Assembly: GCF_011516635.5 (NCBI RefSeq)
Contig: NZ_CP096255.1
Coordinates: 3,222,501 to 3,286,500 of the forward strand
Length of the DNA stretch: 64,000 nt
Direction: 5' to 3'
Source of the DNA: Bradyrhizobium barranii subsp. apii
GTDB taxonomy: Bacteria; Pseudomonadota; Alphaproteobacteria; Rhizobiales; Xanthobacteraceae
Both the position numbers and the translations under genes were made by a program. This document shows, in pieces, positions 17,219 through 25,212 of this stretch; within the stretch, counting starts at the first letter, position 1, and every line of letters starts with the position of its first letter. Under the pieces are notes generated by a model. That model was given only the letters and a program-made list of their open reading frames with translations, made no database searches and was not told where the DNA came from.

Positions 17219-17503
17219 ATGACAACACATCGCTTCGCAAACTCCATGTCCTCGGCGCTTCGCCATCCCGGCGTGATCGCGCTGATCGTGGCCGGCTTGA
17301 CGATTGCTGCGATGGTGATCGTCGATCACGGGCCGTGGAACCGCGCCAAGACTCAGCCGGCGCATGTTGCGATGTATGCGACGACGGGCGAGGCCGCACA
17401 TGCCGCCGGCGCCAAGGTGCTTCCCACCGCACCGAAGTCGCCGGTCGAGCCGGAGCGGCCGGGGCCGAAGACATCTCCGACCGTCAATCCCGTGACGCCG
17501 TAA
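17219..17503 (+). CDS. Small single-pass membrane protein
   Basis: A 94-residue protein with one N-terminal helix (GVIALIVAGLTIAAMVIV) and a Pro-rich periplasmic tail. GAGAGGA lies about 18 nt before the ATG, farther than ideal; the methionine at residue 10 is an alternative start. It lies 113 nt after soxD, so cotranscription is possible. No family was recognised. Confidence 0.5.
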   Translation: MTTHRFANSMSSALRHPGVIALIVAGLTIAAMVIVDHGPWNRAKTQPAHVAMYATTGEAAHAAGAKVLPTAPKSPVEPERPGPKTSPTVNPVTP

Positions 17504-17555
17504 TACGGTTCATCAGCGTGCCGGCCGTAGTCGCGGCCTTCATCATCATCGTTGT

Positions 17556-17612
17556 CGCGTCGCAGATTTTGGCGTCGCAGATCTTGGCGTCGCAGTTCTC
17601 GGCGTCGCTGTC
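17556..17612. repeat. Short 15-nt tandem repeat
   Basis: GGCGTCGCAGATCTT-like units are repeated about four times with a 15-nt period, lying between the small membrane-protein gene and the convergent Nramp gene. Function is not apparent; strand slippage is the probable origin. Confidence 0.6.
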
Positions 17613-17622
17613 GCCGGTTCGG

Positions 17623-18990
17623 TCAGCCGATCGCGGACGAGCCGAGCAGAGCGAGGACGGCCAGCGCCATGATCGCGGTGCCGAGCCAGCCCAGCGCGAC
17701 CAGCCGTGAGCGGGCCTTGAAGCGGCCCATGATCGCACGGCTCGAGACGATCAGCATCATCATGGCCATGACCGGCACGGCAACGATGCCGTTGAGCACC
17801 GCGCTCCATACCAGCATGTGTATCGAGTCGATGCCGGTGAAGCCGAGGCCGAAGCCGATGATGGTTGCGGCCGCGATGATGGTGTAGAAGCCGACCGCTT
17901 TCTCCGGCTTCGCCTCCAGGGTGGCGTGCCAGCCGAAAGTCTCCGCAACGGCGTAAGCCGCCGAGCCCGCCAGCACCGGGATCGCCAGAAGGCCGGTGCC
18001 GATGATGCCGAGCGCGAACAGCGCGAAGGTGAAGTCGCCGGCGAGCGGACGCAGCGCTTCGGCCGCTTCCGTCGCCGAGTTGATCCTGGTGATGCCATTG
18101 CCGTTCAGCACGGTCGCCGTGGTCAGGATGATGAAGAAGGCGATGCTGTTGGAGAGCAGCATGCCGACGATGGTGTCGGCCTTGATGCGCGCGATCTCGG
18201 GGGCGCCCCCGGTTGGAAGGTCGCGCAGCGGCTTGTCGCGCTTGCCCTGGTTCATCTCCTCGACCTCTTGCGAGGCCTGCCAGAAGAAGAGATAGGGGCT
18301 GATGGTGGTGCCGAGCACGGCGACGACCATCAGGAAATAGTCGGCGCTGATCGTCGCCTTCGGCCATACCGCGGCGAGCAACGCGGTGCCCCACGGGATC
18401 TTCACGGTGAAGGCGGTGGCGACATAGGCGAACAGCGTCAACGTCAGGAATTTCAGCACCGGTGAATAGCGGCGATAGGGCACGAACACCTGGAGCAGGG
18501 TCGAACCCGCCGCGAATATCAGGGCGTGCTCGTGATTGAGCCCGCCGATGACCAGCGAGAGCGCCTCCGCCATCGCTGCGATGTCGGCGGCGATGTTGAA
18601 GGTGTTGGCGATGACGAGCAGCGAGACGAGCCCCAGCACGATCCAGCGCGGCGCGAGTTGCAGGACGTTGGCGGCGAGCCCTTTGCCGGTGACCCGGCCG
18701 ATCCGAGCGCTGACGAGCTGAATCGCGATCATGAACGGCAGCGTCAGAAACACCGTCCAGAGCAGCCCGTAGCCGAATTGCGCACCCGCCTGCGAATAGG
18801 TGGCGATGCCCGACGGATCGTCGTCGGCTGCGCCGGTGATGAGCCCGGGCCCCAGCCGTTGCAGCAGCCTCGGCCCGGACTTCGCCGATCCTTCGGCGCT
18901 GGCGTGCTTGGCGGCGTGCGGCGTCGATCGGTTTGACAGGGGCTGACCTTCCGGCTTCCGGAATTGCGAAGTGTGCTTCAAGCGCGTCAT
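17623..18990 (-). CDS. Nramp-superfamily divalent-metal transporter with atypical metal site
   Basis: A 455-residue polytopic membrane protein of 10-11 helices with a 40-residue polar N-terminus. The helix-1 metal motif reads DPSG (near residue 58) where classical MntH/Nramp has DPGN. The helix-6 motif reads ISPYLFF where Nramp has the methionine of MPH. Replacement of both the Asn and Met ligands recalls the Nramp-related magnesium transporters, so selectivity for manganese or iron should not be assumed. It stands alone, with no MntR-type regulator nearby. Confidence 0.8.
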   Translation of the reverse strand: MTRLKHTSQFRKPEGQPLSNRSTPHAAKHASAEGSAKSGPRLLQRLGPGLITGAADDDPSGIATYSQAGAQFGYGLLWTVFLTLPFMIAIQLVSARIGRVTGKGLAANVLQLAPRWIVLGLVSLLVIANTFNIAADIAAMAEALSLVIGGLNHEHALIFAAGSTLLQVFVPYRRYSPVLKFLTLTLFAYVATAFTVKIPWGTALLAAVWPKATISADYFLMVVAVLGTTISPYLFFWQASQEVEEMNQGKRDKPLRDLPTGGAPEIARIKADTIVGMLLSNSIAFFIILTTATVLNGNGITRINSATEAAEALRPLAGDFTFALFALGIIGTGLLAIPVLAGSAAYAVAETFGWHATLEAKPEKAVGFYTIIAAATIIGFGLGFTGIDSIHMLVWSAVLNGIVAVPVMAMMMLIVSSRAIMGRFKARSRLVALGWLGTAIMALAVLALLGSSAIG

Positions 18991-19053
18991 GGCCGCAAAG
19001 TTCCTGCCTCTGCCGGCGCCGCGTCGTCTGCTGATGCCAACGCCCCGTCATCC

Positions 19054-19145
19054 TTTGACACGTCGGGCAAAACACTTGTAGCGTGATACCATCACAGAGA
19101 TCGTCGAGCCCGCACCGTCACCGGTTGCGGGCTCTTCCTTTGCCT
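19054..19145 (+). ncRNA. Copy A of a four-member promoter-plus-terminator element
   Basis: Starts with TTTGACACGTCGGGCAAAAC and ends with a perfect 9-bp hairpin GAGCCCGCA/TGCGGGCTC (19106-19114 with 19126-19134) followed by a T/C-rich run. The distance from a TTGACA-like -35 to the hairpin would give a transcript of only about 45-55 nt. This copy has a 3-nt insertion in the -10 region relative to copy B. It lies 65 nt upstream of, and pointing away from, the transporter gene. A small RNA is inferred from the shared architecture; no coding frame fits. Confidence 0.45.
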
Positions 19146-19499
19146 CCCGTTCAAAACGGTCGCCGGCACCTCGCGCGAGAGCTTGTCGCCGACGATCGGC
19201 CGATCCCTGCACACAGAAGCCGTCGGCGATCAGGCAGCACTTGCTCGACTGTGCGCCGTCGCGCGGCACGGTCTGGTTCTGATGCCAGTGGCGCCCGCCG
19301 CCCGGCGGGGTTAACGTTGTTGCTCTGATTCGCGCCTTCCGAAAATTTGGAACCAAAGCTGGATGCGCGCGTTGCGGTGCCGCTTGACGGGCCGTTCCAA
19401 CCCGCTCCGGCAGCAAAGTCACGGTGCGGTCCTGCCTTGTCCAAGGCCGGGCCGCGCGCCGTACGAGCAAAGAATTTGCAACGACAAGAGGGGGCACAT
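19146..19499. other. Gene-poor stretch
   Basis: Nothing convincing is encoded here. The overlapping long open frames on both strands are not supported by ribosome-binding sites. Confidence 0.4.
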
Positions 19500-19589
19500 T
19501 TGGCCGCCGATCTGGTTTTCAGAATTGCAATTGTCGGGCTGTTTCTGTTTTCAGCGGTGCTCGCTTCCATGCTTTGGCTGAATGTCTGA
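19500..19589 (+). CDS. Possible 29-residue single-helix membrane peptide
   Basis: A TTG at 19500 preceded by GAGGGGG opens a short frame whose product is almost entirely one transmembrane helix (FRIAIVGLFLFSAVLASMLW). The size and ribosome-binding site fit a small membrane protein, but the start codon is weak and the frame continues open upstream, so this is tentative. Confidence 0.3.
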   Translation: MAADLVFRIAIVGLFLFSAVLASMLWLNV

Positions 19590-19700
19590 GCCTCGACGTG
19601 CAAGCCTCGACGCGTGAGCTCCGACGTATGAGTCTCGTCCTGCCGTTAGGAACGGCCGGTCCATGGTGGCGTTTTGCTCTTCCATGAGGGAGGAAACGCG

Positions 19701-19874
19701 ATGGACAATCTGACGAAGCGCGGGCAACCGGACCGCAGCAAGATCAACATGCACGAGGCCCACGAGGTCAAGTACTGGACGCACGCGCTCGGCATATCGA
19801 AGGAGGAGCTGCAAAAGGCGGTCGACAAGGTCGGCAATTCGGCCGCCGCGGTCCGCAAGGAATTGGCGACGTAA
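19701..19874 (+). CDS. DUF3606 domain protein
   Basis: A 57-residue protein covering the entire DUF3606 domain: RSKINMHEAHEVKYWTHALG, then SKEELQKAVDKVGNSAAAV. This small alpha-helical family is widespread in rhizobia and has no assigned function. GGGAGG lies 7-12 nt before the ATG at 19701; the upstream extension is not part of the domain. Confidence 0.82.
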   Translation: MDNLTKRGQPDRSKINMHEAHEVKYWTHALGISKEELQKAVDKVGNSAAAVRKELAT

Positions 19875-19908
19875 CGCATCCGACGCAAGCGCGCGGAGGC
19901 GCGTGCTG

Positions 19909-20118
19909 CTACTTGACGCTGACGAACATGCCCCAGGCGGCGGCGAGGGCGCCGCCGGTGAAGACGACCACCGGGTTGTCGCAGAACGTGCTGCCATAGC
20001 TGCACACGTTCGCACCGAACTGGCCGAGCTCGTGATGGCTCGCGGAGTAGAACAGTCCCGACAGCACCAGCAATGCGGCGGCGACGTAATACATCGACGG
20101 AATCTCCAGCTTGCCCAT
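19909..20118 (-). CDS. Small two-helix membrane protein
   Basis: A 69-residue protein with two hydrophobic segments (YYVAAALLVLSGLFY and PVVVFTGGALAAAWGMFV) joined by a loop with two cysteines (NVCSYGSTFCDN), which could form a disulfide. The ATG at 20118 has GAGGG upstream. It is convergent with the DUF3606 gene. No function was recognised. Confidence 0.6.
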   Translation of the reverse strand: MGKLEIPSMYYVAAALLVLSGLFYSASHHELGQFGANVCSYGSTFCDNPVVVFTGGALAAAWGMFVSVK

Positions 20119-20364
20119 GCGCCCTCGCAAGGGACATGTCCCAGCATGGCGCGGAGAGATTTCATTCCGCCGAATCCGCTTCGCCGCATTTGGATAAAGT
20201 TTGACCTGTTGGGCAAACGATGCCGTGATGCAGAAAATGAACGCGGCTCGAGCCTGTTACTCATAAATCCGCGATGTCCGCTTCGCCCCCAAGAGCGGCG
20301 CAGAAGCGGACGTTCCATGAGGTCCGGGAAGGGCCATAAGGTGACGTAGCAGGATGGTGAGCAC
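20119..20364. other. Non-coding stretch with a hairpin and a degenerate element start
   Basis: Contains a 9-bp inverted repeat GTCCGCTTC/GAAGCGGAC (20276-20284 and 20303-20311) with an 18-nt loop. It also holds TTTGACCTGTTGGGCAAA (about 20199), which resembles the first 18 nt of the four-copy element but lacks the terminator half. No gene was seen. Confidence 0.4.
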
Positions 20365-20390
20365 GAAAGAGGCCGCCAACTGAGGCGGCC
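20365..20390 (-). terminator. Intrinsic terminator of the interrupted small gene
   Basis: On the minus strand GGCCGCC-TCAGTT-GGCGGCC followed by TCTTTC comes directly after the TAA stop at 20391-20393. The same hairpin, read in the opposite genomic orientation, follows the Myb-like gene at 25187. Confidence 0.65.
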
Positions 20391-20459
20391 TTACTCACTC
20401 TTAAATTCCGCAATCGTTCGATCTTGACACCATAGCTCTACGTCGCACCCGTCAGCTAA

Positions 20460-21395
20460 GTGTCTGTTCCAAAACATGTTGAGTCGAATGAATCGGTTGT
20501 GATTCAAGGTGAGCGGCCTGATTCGATGGGGACGCGCCGCCAATGTGGACTACCGAGAACCGTGCACGCTACGACCGCAGCCGCCTGCGCTATCCGAGCG
20601 ACTTGACCGACGAGGAGTGGGCGCTGATCGCGCCTCGCATCCCGCCGGCCAAGCGCGGCGGCAACAAGCGTACGGTGGACCTGCGCGAGATTGCCAACGG
20701 GCTGATGTACATCCTGAGCACAGGTTGCCAGTGGCGCGCGATCCCCAAGGACCTGCCGCCGCGCTCGACGCTGTATGGCTACTTCGATCTGTGGAGCTGG
20801 AACGGCACGCTCGATAAAATTCATCACGCCCTCTATGTCGAATGTCGCGAAAGGGCCGAGCGCGAGGCTTCTCCCACCGCCGCCATCATCGATAGCCAGA
20901 GCGTGAAAAGCGCTGAAAAAGGGGGCCTCATGATCTCCATGGCTACGACGCGGGCAAGAAGATCAAGGGCAAGAAGCGGCACATTCTCGTCGACACGCAA
21001 GGCCTCTTGATGCACGCCATCGTGCATGCGGCGGACATCCAGGATCGCGACGGCGGCGTGCTCCTGATGGCAACGTTGTTCGGCCTCTATCCCTTTCTTC
21101 TGAAGCTCTACGCCGACGGCGGATATCAAGGGCCACATTTCCAGAAGGGGCTGCGTAGCGCTCTGAAGCGCGTGAACCTCGAAATCGTCAAACGCTCCGA
21201 TCAGGCTCACCGTTTCGTCGTCTTGCCCAAACGCTGGATCGTCGAGCGTACCTTTGCCTGGCTCGGGCGATGCCGAAGACTGTCCAAAGATTGGGAATGC
21301 TTCAATCACAGGGCGCTCGCCTTTCTCAAGCTGGCCTCCATCCGACTCATGCTGCGAAAGCTATGCAATCCAAGGTAATCTTTCCGGACAGACTC
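20460..21395 (+). mobile_element. IS5-type insertion sequence, copy 1 (936 bp)
   Basis: Bounded by imperfect inverted repeats GTGTCTGTTCC... and ...GGACAGACTC and flanked by TAA at 20457-20459 and 21396-21398. All four copies in the window have the same length and the same translated ORFs, so they spread recently. Insertion disrupts the YRAY-type gene. The two-ORF transposase with a TNA target duplication fits the IS427 group of IS5. Confidence 0.95.
20543..21378 (+). CDS. IS5-family transposase made by -1 frameshifting (copy 1)
   Basis: OrfA (20543-21010) begins MWTTENRARYDRSRLRYPSD and carries the N-terminal DUF4096-like domain plus the first catalytic Asp in AAIIDSQSVK. OrfB, in the -1 frame, continues HDLHGYDAGKKIKGKKRHIL with the second Asp in LYADGGYQG and the Glu in RWIVERTFAWL. 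The frames meet at the run GAAAAAGGGGGC (20915-20926), a likely slippery site. Because all copies share it and the DDE triad needs both frames, programmed frameshifting is inferred rather than decay. The fused protein is about 278 residues. Confidence 0.9.
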
Positions 21396-21627
21396 TAAGG
21401 ATCTGGCGCGTTTCTTGGCTTCGGTTTCGTCCTCACACATTAGATCGATGCGAACCTCGATATATCCGTCGAGGCCCATAATATATGCGCGGTACTCTTG
21501 CTTCTGCTGCCCGTCCAATGCTTGAAGCCCGTATTTTGAGTTACTGCGTGTTTACATACACTCGCGTTCGCAAATCGTTCGATGAGTCGAATTCATTGAT
21601 CTATTCCTCGGTTGGCCTGAGACGGCC

Positions 21628-21774
21628 TTATTCCTCCGGGGGTTGTAGGCCCGGCGACGTTAGCCATCCGTCTATATGAGAAACGGTTTCGAGCTGGCGC
21701 AGTTTGAGTTCGAGAAGATCACGCTGCGGTCCTGGCGGCCTATTTTTCAGTTCCGCTATGATGCGGCCGGCCAT
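21628..21774 (-). CDS. SPGL-type small protein (short member)
   Basis: A 48-residue protein starting MAGRIIAELKNRPPG and ending in the family tail HIDGWLTSPGLQPPEE. It aligns with the C-terminal two-thirds of the genes at 24824 and 27035, which share ET..H..WL.SPGLQPP-like ends. It lacks the basic N-terminal segment of those relatives, possibly because the upstream sequence is a dispersed palindromic repeat now split by IS copy 2. The YRAY-type gene follows 109 nt downstream on the same strand. The function is unknown. Confidence 0.55.
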   Translation of the reverse strand: MAGRIIAELKNRPPGPQRDLLELKLRQLETVSHIDGWLTSPGLQPPEE

Positions 21775-21803
21775 ACTCTGATTGAGCAAAGAATTTCTGC
21801 TTA

Positions 21804-22739
21804 GAGTCTGTCCGGAAAGATTACCTTGGATTGCATAGCTTTCGCAGCATGAGTCGGATGGAGGCCAGCTTGAGAAAGGCGAGCGCCCTGTGATTGAAGC
21901 ATTCCCAATCTTTGGACAGTCTTCGGCATCGCCCGAGCCAGGCAAAGGTACGCTCGACGATCCAGCGTTTGGGCAAGACGACGAAACGGTGAGCCTGATC
22001 GGAGCGTTTGACGATTTCGAGGTTCACGCGCTTCAGAGCGCTACGCAGCCCCTTCTGGAAATGTGGCCCTTGATATCCGCCGTCGGCGTAGAGCTTCAGA
22101 AGAAAGGGATAGAGGCCGAACAACGTTGCCATCAGGAGCACGCCGCCGTCGCGATCCTGGATGTCCGCCGCATGCACGATGGCGTGCATCAAGAGGCCTT
22201 GCGTGTCGACGAGAATGTGCCGCTTCTTGCCCTTGATCTTCTTGCCCGCGTCGTAGCCATGGAGATCATGAGGCCCCCTTTTTCAGCGCTTTTCACGCTC
22301 TGGCTATCGATGATGGCGGCGGTGGGAGAAGCCTCGCGCTCGGCCCTTTCGCGACATTCGACATAGAGGGCGTGATGAATTTTATCGAGCGTGCCGTTCC
22401 AGCTCCACAGATCGAAGTAGCCATACAGCGTCGAGCGCGGCGGCAGGTCCTTGGGGATCGCGCGCCACTGGCAACCTGTGCTCAGGATGTACATCAGCCC
22501 GTTGGCAATCTCGCGCAGGTCCACCGTACGCTTGTTGCCGCCGCGCTTGGCCGGCGGGATGCGAGGCGCGATCAGCGCCCACTCCTCGTCGGTCAAGTCG
22601 CTCGGATAGCGCAGGCGGCTGCGGTCGTAGCGTGCACGGTTCTCGGTAGTCCACATTGGCGGCGCGTCCCCATCGAATCAGGCCGCTCACCTTGAATCAC
22701 AACCGATTCATTCGACTCAACATGTTTTGGAACAGACAC
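21804..22739 (-). mobile_element. IS5-type insertion sequence, copy 2 (inverted)
   Basis: Same 936-bp element in opposite orientation to copy 1, flanked by TTA at 21801-21803 and 22740-22742. It is inserted in one arm of a palindromic repeat upstream of the SPGL-type gene. Copies 1 and 2 enclose 408 bp but have separate target duplications, so they arrived independently. Confidence 0.95.
21821..22656 (-). CDS. IS5-family transposase (copy 2)
   Basis: Minus-strand OrfA 22656-22189 and OrfB 22192-21821, translation identical to copy 1, with the slippery run at 22284-22273. All catalytic residues are present, so it should be active. Confidence 0.88.
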
Positions 22740-22792
22740 TTAGACCCCAAAAGCCGACGTCTGCTCCTTTATGAGTACCCGCCCTGGTTCAA

Positions 22793-24221
22793 GGGGATGT
22801 CCCGGGTTCTGTTGAATTTCTGAAGAGGTCGGCGTTGCCCACCTTGAGCCGGTAGGCTCGGGGTGCTGATTCCACAAAGGAGAGCAACGCCATGACGAGA
22901 GATATCACACCGGCTGGTTGGCCGGCGACCGGGGCTGTGGAGAAATCATTTGCGGAAGTGCGAGCGAGCTTCGATCGGTTCTGCCTTGCGGCAGGAATCG
23001 AGGCGCTCGGCACGATGATGGAGGCGGATGTGACAGCGGCCTGCGGGCCGCGCCACGGTCGTGATGCGGCGCGGCGGGCGCACCGTTGGGGCCGAACGCG
23101 GGGGCGGATCGGTTTCCACGGCGGCAAGATCGAGGTCGATCGCCCGCGGGTCCGGGGCATGGACGGCCGCGAGGTCACGATCCCGAGCTGGGAAACGGCG
23201 GCGCAGGAGGACTGGCTCGGTCGCTGGGCGATGAACCTGATGCTGATCAATGTGTCGACGCGCCGGTTCGGCCGCGCCGTCCGGCTGCCCGAGGGTGACG
23301 TGCCGGCACCGCCCGGATCGGGGATTTCGAAGTCGGCGGCCTCGCGGAGGTTCGTGGCTCTGTCGGCGGCGCGGCTGGCCGACTTCATGGCTGCCGATCT
23401 GTCCGCGCTCGACCTTCTGGTGGTCCAAATCGACGGGCTGCATCTCGACGACGATCTCGTGCTGGTGGCCGCGATCGGGGTTGACGGCGAAGGCAACAAG
23501 CATCCGCTGGCGCTGGTGGAAGGGGCGACCGAGAATGCAGCAACGGTTCAGGCCCTGCTGGACAACCTGGTCTCGCGCGGGCTCGACCCGACGGTGCCAA
23601 GACTGTTCATCGCCGACGGCGCGAAGGCGTTGTCGAAGGCGATCCGCCGCACCTTCGGTTCGGCCGCTGCGATCCAGCGCTGCCAGATCCACAAGGCGCG
23701 CAACATCATGGAACGCCTGCCGAAAGAGCATCATGCGGCCACCCGCCGGGTGCTGCGCCAGGCCTGGGAGCTCGATGACGCCGACAAGGCTGAAAAATTG
23801 ATCCGCAATCTCGCGCGTCGACTCGACCAGCAATGGCCCGGCGTTGCGGCCAGTATCCTCGAAGGCCTCGACGAAATCCTGACTGTCGTCCGGTTGAAGT
23901 TGCCGAAGGAGCTTCGCCGATCGCTCGCCTGTACCAATATCGCCGAGAACATGATGGGCACCATTCGCCGCGTCACGCGCAACGTTAAACGCTGGCGGGA
24001 TGCCGGTATGGCCTTGCGATGGGTCGCGGCCGGTATGATCGAGGCCAACAAGGGCTTCCGACGATTGAAGGCGCATAAGCAATTGTCGGTTCTGCGTGCG
24101 GCCCTTCAAGCTCACCACGATCGCATGACAATCAAGTCCGTTGCCCACGTCACGAGGGCTGCGTAATATTCATTCCGGCAACGTCGACCCGACGTAGTTC
24201 AACAGCGATCGGGACATCCCC
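22793..24221 (+). mobile_element. IS256-family insertion sequence (1429 bp)
   Basis: Inverted ends GGGGATGTCCCGGGTTCTG and, inverted, GGGGATGTCCCGATCGCTG; flanked by a perfect 8-bp duplication TGGTTCAA at 22785-22792 and 24222-24229. An 8-bp duplication is typical of IS256. It holds one transposase gene and appears intact. Confidence 0.95.
22892..24166 (+). CDS. IS256-family (mutator-type) transposase
   Basis: A 424-residue protein with the mutator-type DDE core: the first Asp in VQIDGLHLDDD, the second in RLFIADGAKAL, the C/H segment RCQIHKARNI, and the Glu in CTNIAENMMGTIRRVTRN. AAAGGAG precedes the ATG. Full length and uninterrupted, so probably functional. Confidence 0.95.
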   Translation: MTRDITPAGWPATGAVEKSFAEVRASFDRFCLAAGIEALGTMMEADVTAACGPRHGRDAARRAHRWGRTRGRIGFHGGKIEVDRPRVRGMDGREVTIPSWETAAQEDWLGRWAMNLMLINVSTRRFGRAVRLPEGDVPAPPGSGISKSAASRRFVALSAARLADFMAADLSALDLLVVQIDGLHLDDDLVLVAAIGVDGEGNKHPLALVEGATENAATVQALLDNLVSRGLDPTVPRLFIADGAKALSKAIRRTFGSAAAIQRCQIHKARNIMERLPKEHHAATRRVLRQAWELDDADKAEKLIRNLARRLDQQWPGVAASILEGLDEILTVVRLKLPKELRRSLACTNIAENMMGTIRRVTRNVKRWRDAGMALRWVAAGMIEANKGFRRLKAHKQLSVLRAALQAHHDRMTIKSVAHVTRAA

Positions 24222-24823
24222 TGGTTCAAAGGCCCGCACGTCAGCGAAGCAATCTTGCCGGGCGCATTGAAGGTGAGGACTGCGCTCACGACGCCATCGC
24301 GCGCTTTATAGGAAATGGCTGCTCCGCCCTCGGACGGACGGAGATCGTCCAGATGCGAAGCGGGATAATCCCTGAGACGGTCGACCCAATAGGCGCGCAG
24401 GCCTTGCCGGGTTGAAATCGTCTTCAGGCCGTCGCAGGCGCAATGGACGATCGCGTCATCGGCATACATTCCCAAAATCGTTTCGATGTCGCCGGCGCGG
24501 TAGGCATCAAGCCAGTCAACCGCAGCGGCGGGTCAAAGGACATGTTTCCTACCTACGTACCGTTATGGGCTCGGGGTTTAGGACTGGCCGGATGAACTCG
24601 ACGTGAAGATCTCCGCTCGGCTATTTTGGATTTCCGGAACGGATTGGGAACGTTAGCGTTCCGCCAAATGAACACTCGGGCGCCGACCTGAAAGTTAACA
24701 TTTGGCAAGGAACTCCAACACCGCAATGCTATTGTCCATTCATCGCAAAACGGCCCGTGGCTTTTATCTGTGATGAGAACGCCACTTGCGCTCCCGCCTT
24801 CCTCTCATGGAAAGGAGCGCGCC

Positions 24824-25024
24824 ATGGCTGAGCGGCGTCGTTTCAAGCAGATCGAATCCCTCGACGAACGTCTTGCTGCGGAAGCCGGTCGCCTGCGCGA
24901 GCAGGCTAAGACTACTCTCCCAGGTATCGAGCGAGAGCATCTACTGCAGAGGATACGCCAGTGCGAGACTGGCTCGCACATGAGCGAGTGGCTAAATTCA
25001 CCCGGCTTGCAGCCGCCGAAGTGA
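24824..25024 (+). CDS. SPGL-type small protein
   Basis: A 66-residue protein beginning MAERRRFKQIESLDERLAAE and ending MSEWLNSPGLQPPK. It has a basic N-terminus and helical centre and is closest to the gene at 27035. AAAGGAG lies 6-12 nt before the ATG at 24824. Its stop codon overlaps the GTG start of the next gene (GTGA), so the two are translationally coupled. There is no known domain; its repeated pairing with other tiny genes suggests a conserved small module. Confidence 0.65.
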   Translation: MAERRRFKQIESLDERLAAEAGRLREQAKTTLPGIEREHLLQRIRQCETGSHMSEWLNSPGLQPPK

Positions 25025-25182
25025 CAGGCCTGCGCAGGTGGACTCGCGAGGAGGAGCGGCAGTTATTGGAGCTTCGCGCTTCAGGCCTACGGTTGGCCGC
25101 AGTGGCCAGAAAGATTGGTAGGACTGAGGCAGCCGTTATCGGCCATCTCGCAATAATGAAAGCGAGGCAAGAAGCCACGTAA
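25021..25182 (+). CDS. Small Myb/SANT-like HTH protein
   Basis: A 53-residue protein consisting of one helix-turn-helix: RRWTREEERQLLELRASGL then AAVARKIGRTEAAVIGHL. The WT-EE start and R-E-A-V recognition helix match the small Myb-like/GcrA-N-type fold used to bind DNA. Starts at a GTG overlapping the upstream stop; an in-frame ATG at 24961 would overlap the upstream gene heavily and is not needed. A strong terminator follows 5 nt after the stop. Confidence 0.65.
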   Translation: MTGLRRWTREEERQLLELRASGLRLAAVARKIGRTEAAVIGHLAIMKARQEAT

Positions 25183-25186
25183 TAGT

Positions 25187-25212
25187 AAGGCCGCCTCAGT
25201 TGGCGGCCTTTT
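25187..25212 (+). terminator. Intrinsic terminator
   Basis: AAGGCCGCC-TCAGTT-GGCGGCCTT followed by TT, immediately after the Myb-like gene. A 9-bp perfect stem. Its sequence equals the terminator at 20365-20390 read from the other strand. Confidence 0.75.

Larger units (their letters stand above)
20391..21518 (-). pseudogene. YRAY-type small protein gene split by IS5-type copy 1
   Basis: The 5' part (21518 to 21396) encodes 41 residues ending AKKRARSL; the 3' part (20459 to 20391) encodes ADGCDVELWCQDRTIAEF and a stop. Removing the IS and one TTA target duplication restores a 62-residue protein. It aligns along its whole length with the intact gene at 26841-27038 (EYRAYIMG versus QYRAYLVG; VELW versus VEVW; DRTI versus DRKI). 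The start appears to be a TTG. The function is unknown; it follows a SPGL-type gene, as does its intact relative. Confidence 0.7.
21771..22764. repeat. Palindromic dispersed repeat, locus 1, split by IS5 copy 2
   Basis: With the IS removed, 21771-21803 joins 22743-22764 to give a roughly 55-nt unit containing TTGAGCAAA and TCTGCTTAG arms followed by a CCCAAAA-CCGACGTC tail. The same unit, with perfect 9-bp arms TTGAGCAGA/TCTGCTCAA, lies at locus 2 (30031-30046 joined to 32644-32680) and is split there by IS66. Confidence 0.7.
22769..24543 (-). pseudogene. NTF2/SnoaL-like protein gene, frameshifted and interrupted by IS256
   Basis: The frame from about 24520 to 24230 encodes an NTF2-like fold (DWLDAYRAGDIETILGMYAD, then AIVHCACDG and VLTFNAPGKIASLTCGPLNQG). 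An ATG at 24543 with an upstream AGGA opens MSFDP, but one base is missing before AAAVDWL. At the 3' end the IS256 entered at codon LNQ; removing it restores GGYS and a stop at 22769-22771. The IS-derived tail would be GMSRSLLNYVGSTLPE. Such proteins are small steroid-isomerase/dehydratase-like or polyketide-cyclase folds; the ligand is unknown. Confidence 0.7.

Noticed and set aside
17546..19075. Minus-strand frame overlapping the whole Nramp gene
   Set aside because: Arg/His-rich shadow; the overlapping frame encodes a complete transporter with family motifs.
19347..19589. 80-residue plus-strand protein starting at 19347
   Set aside because: Only the last 29 residues look coding (one membrane helix with its own ribosome-binding site); the first 50 are Pro/Arg-rich.
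20460..22739. Composite transposon made of two inverted IS5-type copies
   Set aside because: Each copy has its own 3-bp target duplication and each rebuilds a different interrupted target, so they are independent insertions.
24647..24662. GGAACG-TTAG-CGTTCC hairpin as a terminator or riboswitch
   Set aside because: Only 6 bp without a T-run and no gene immediately upstream in the right orientation.
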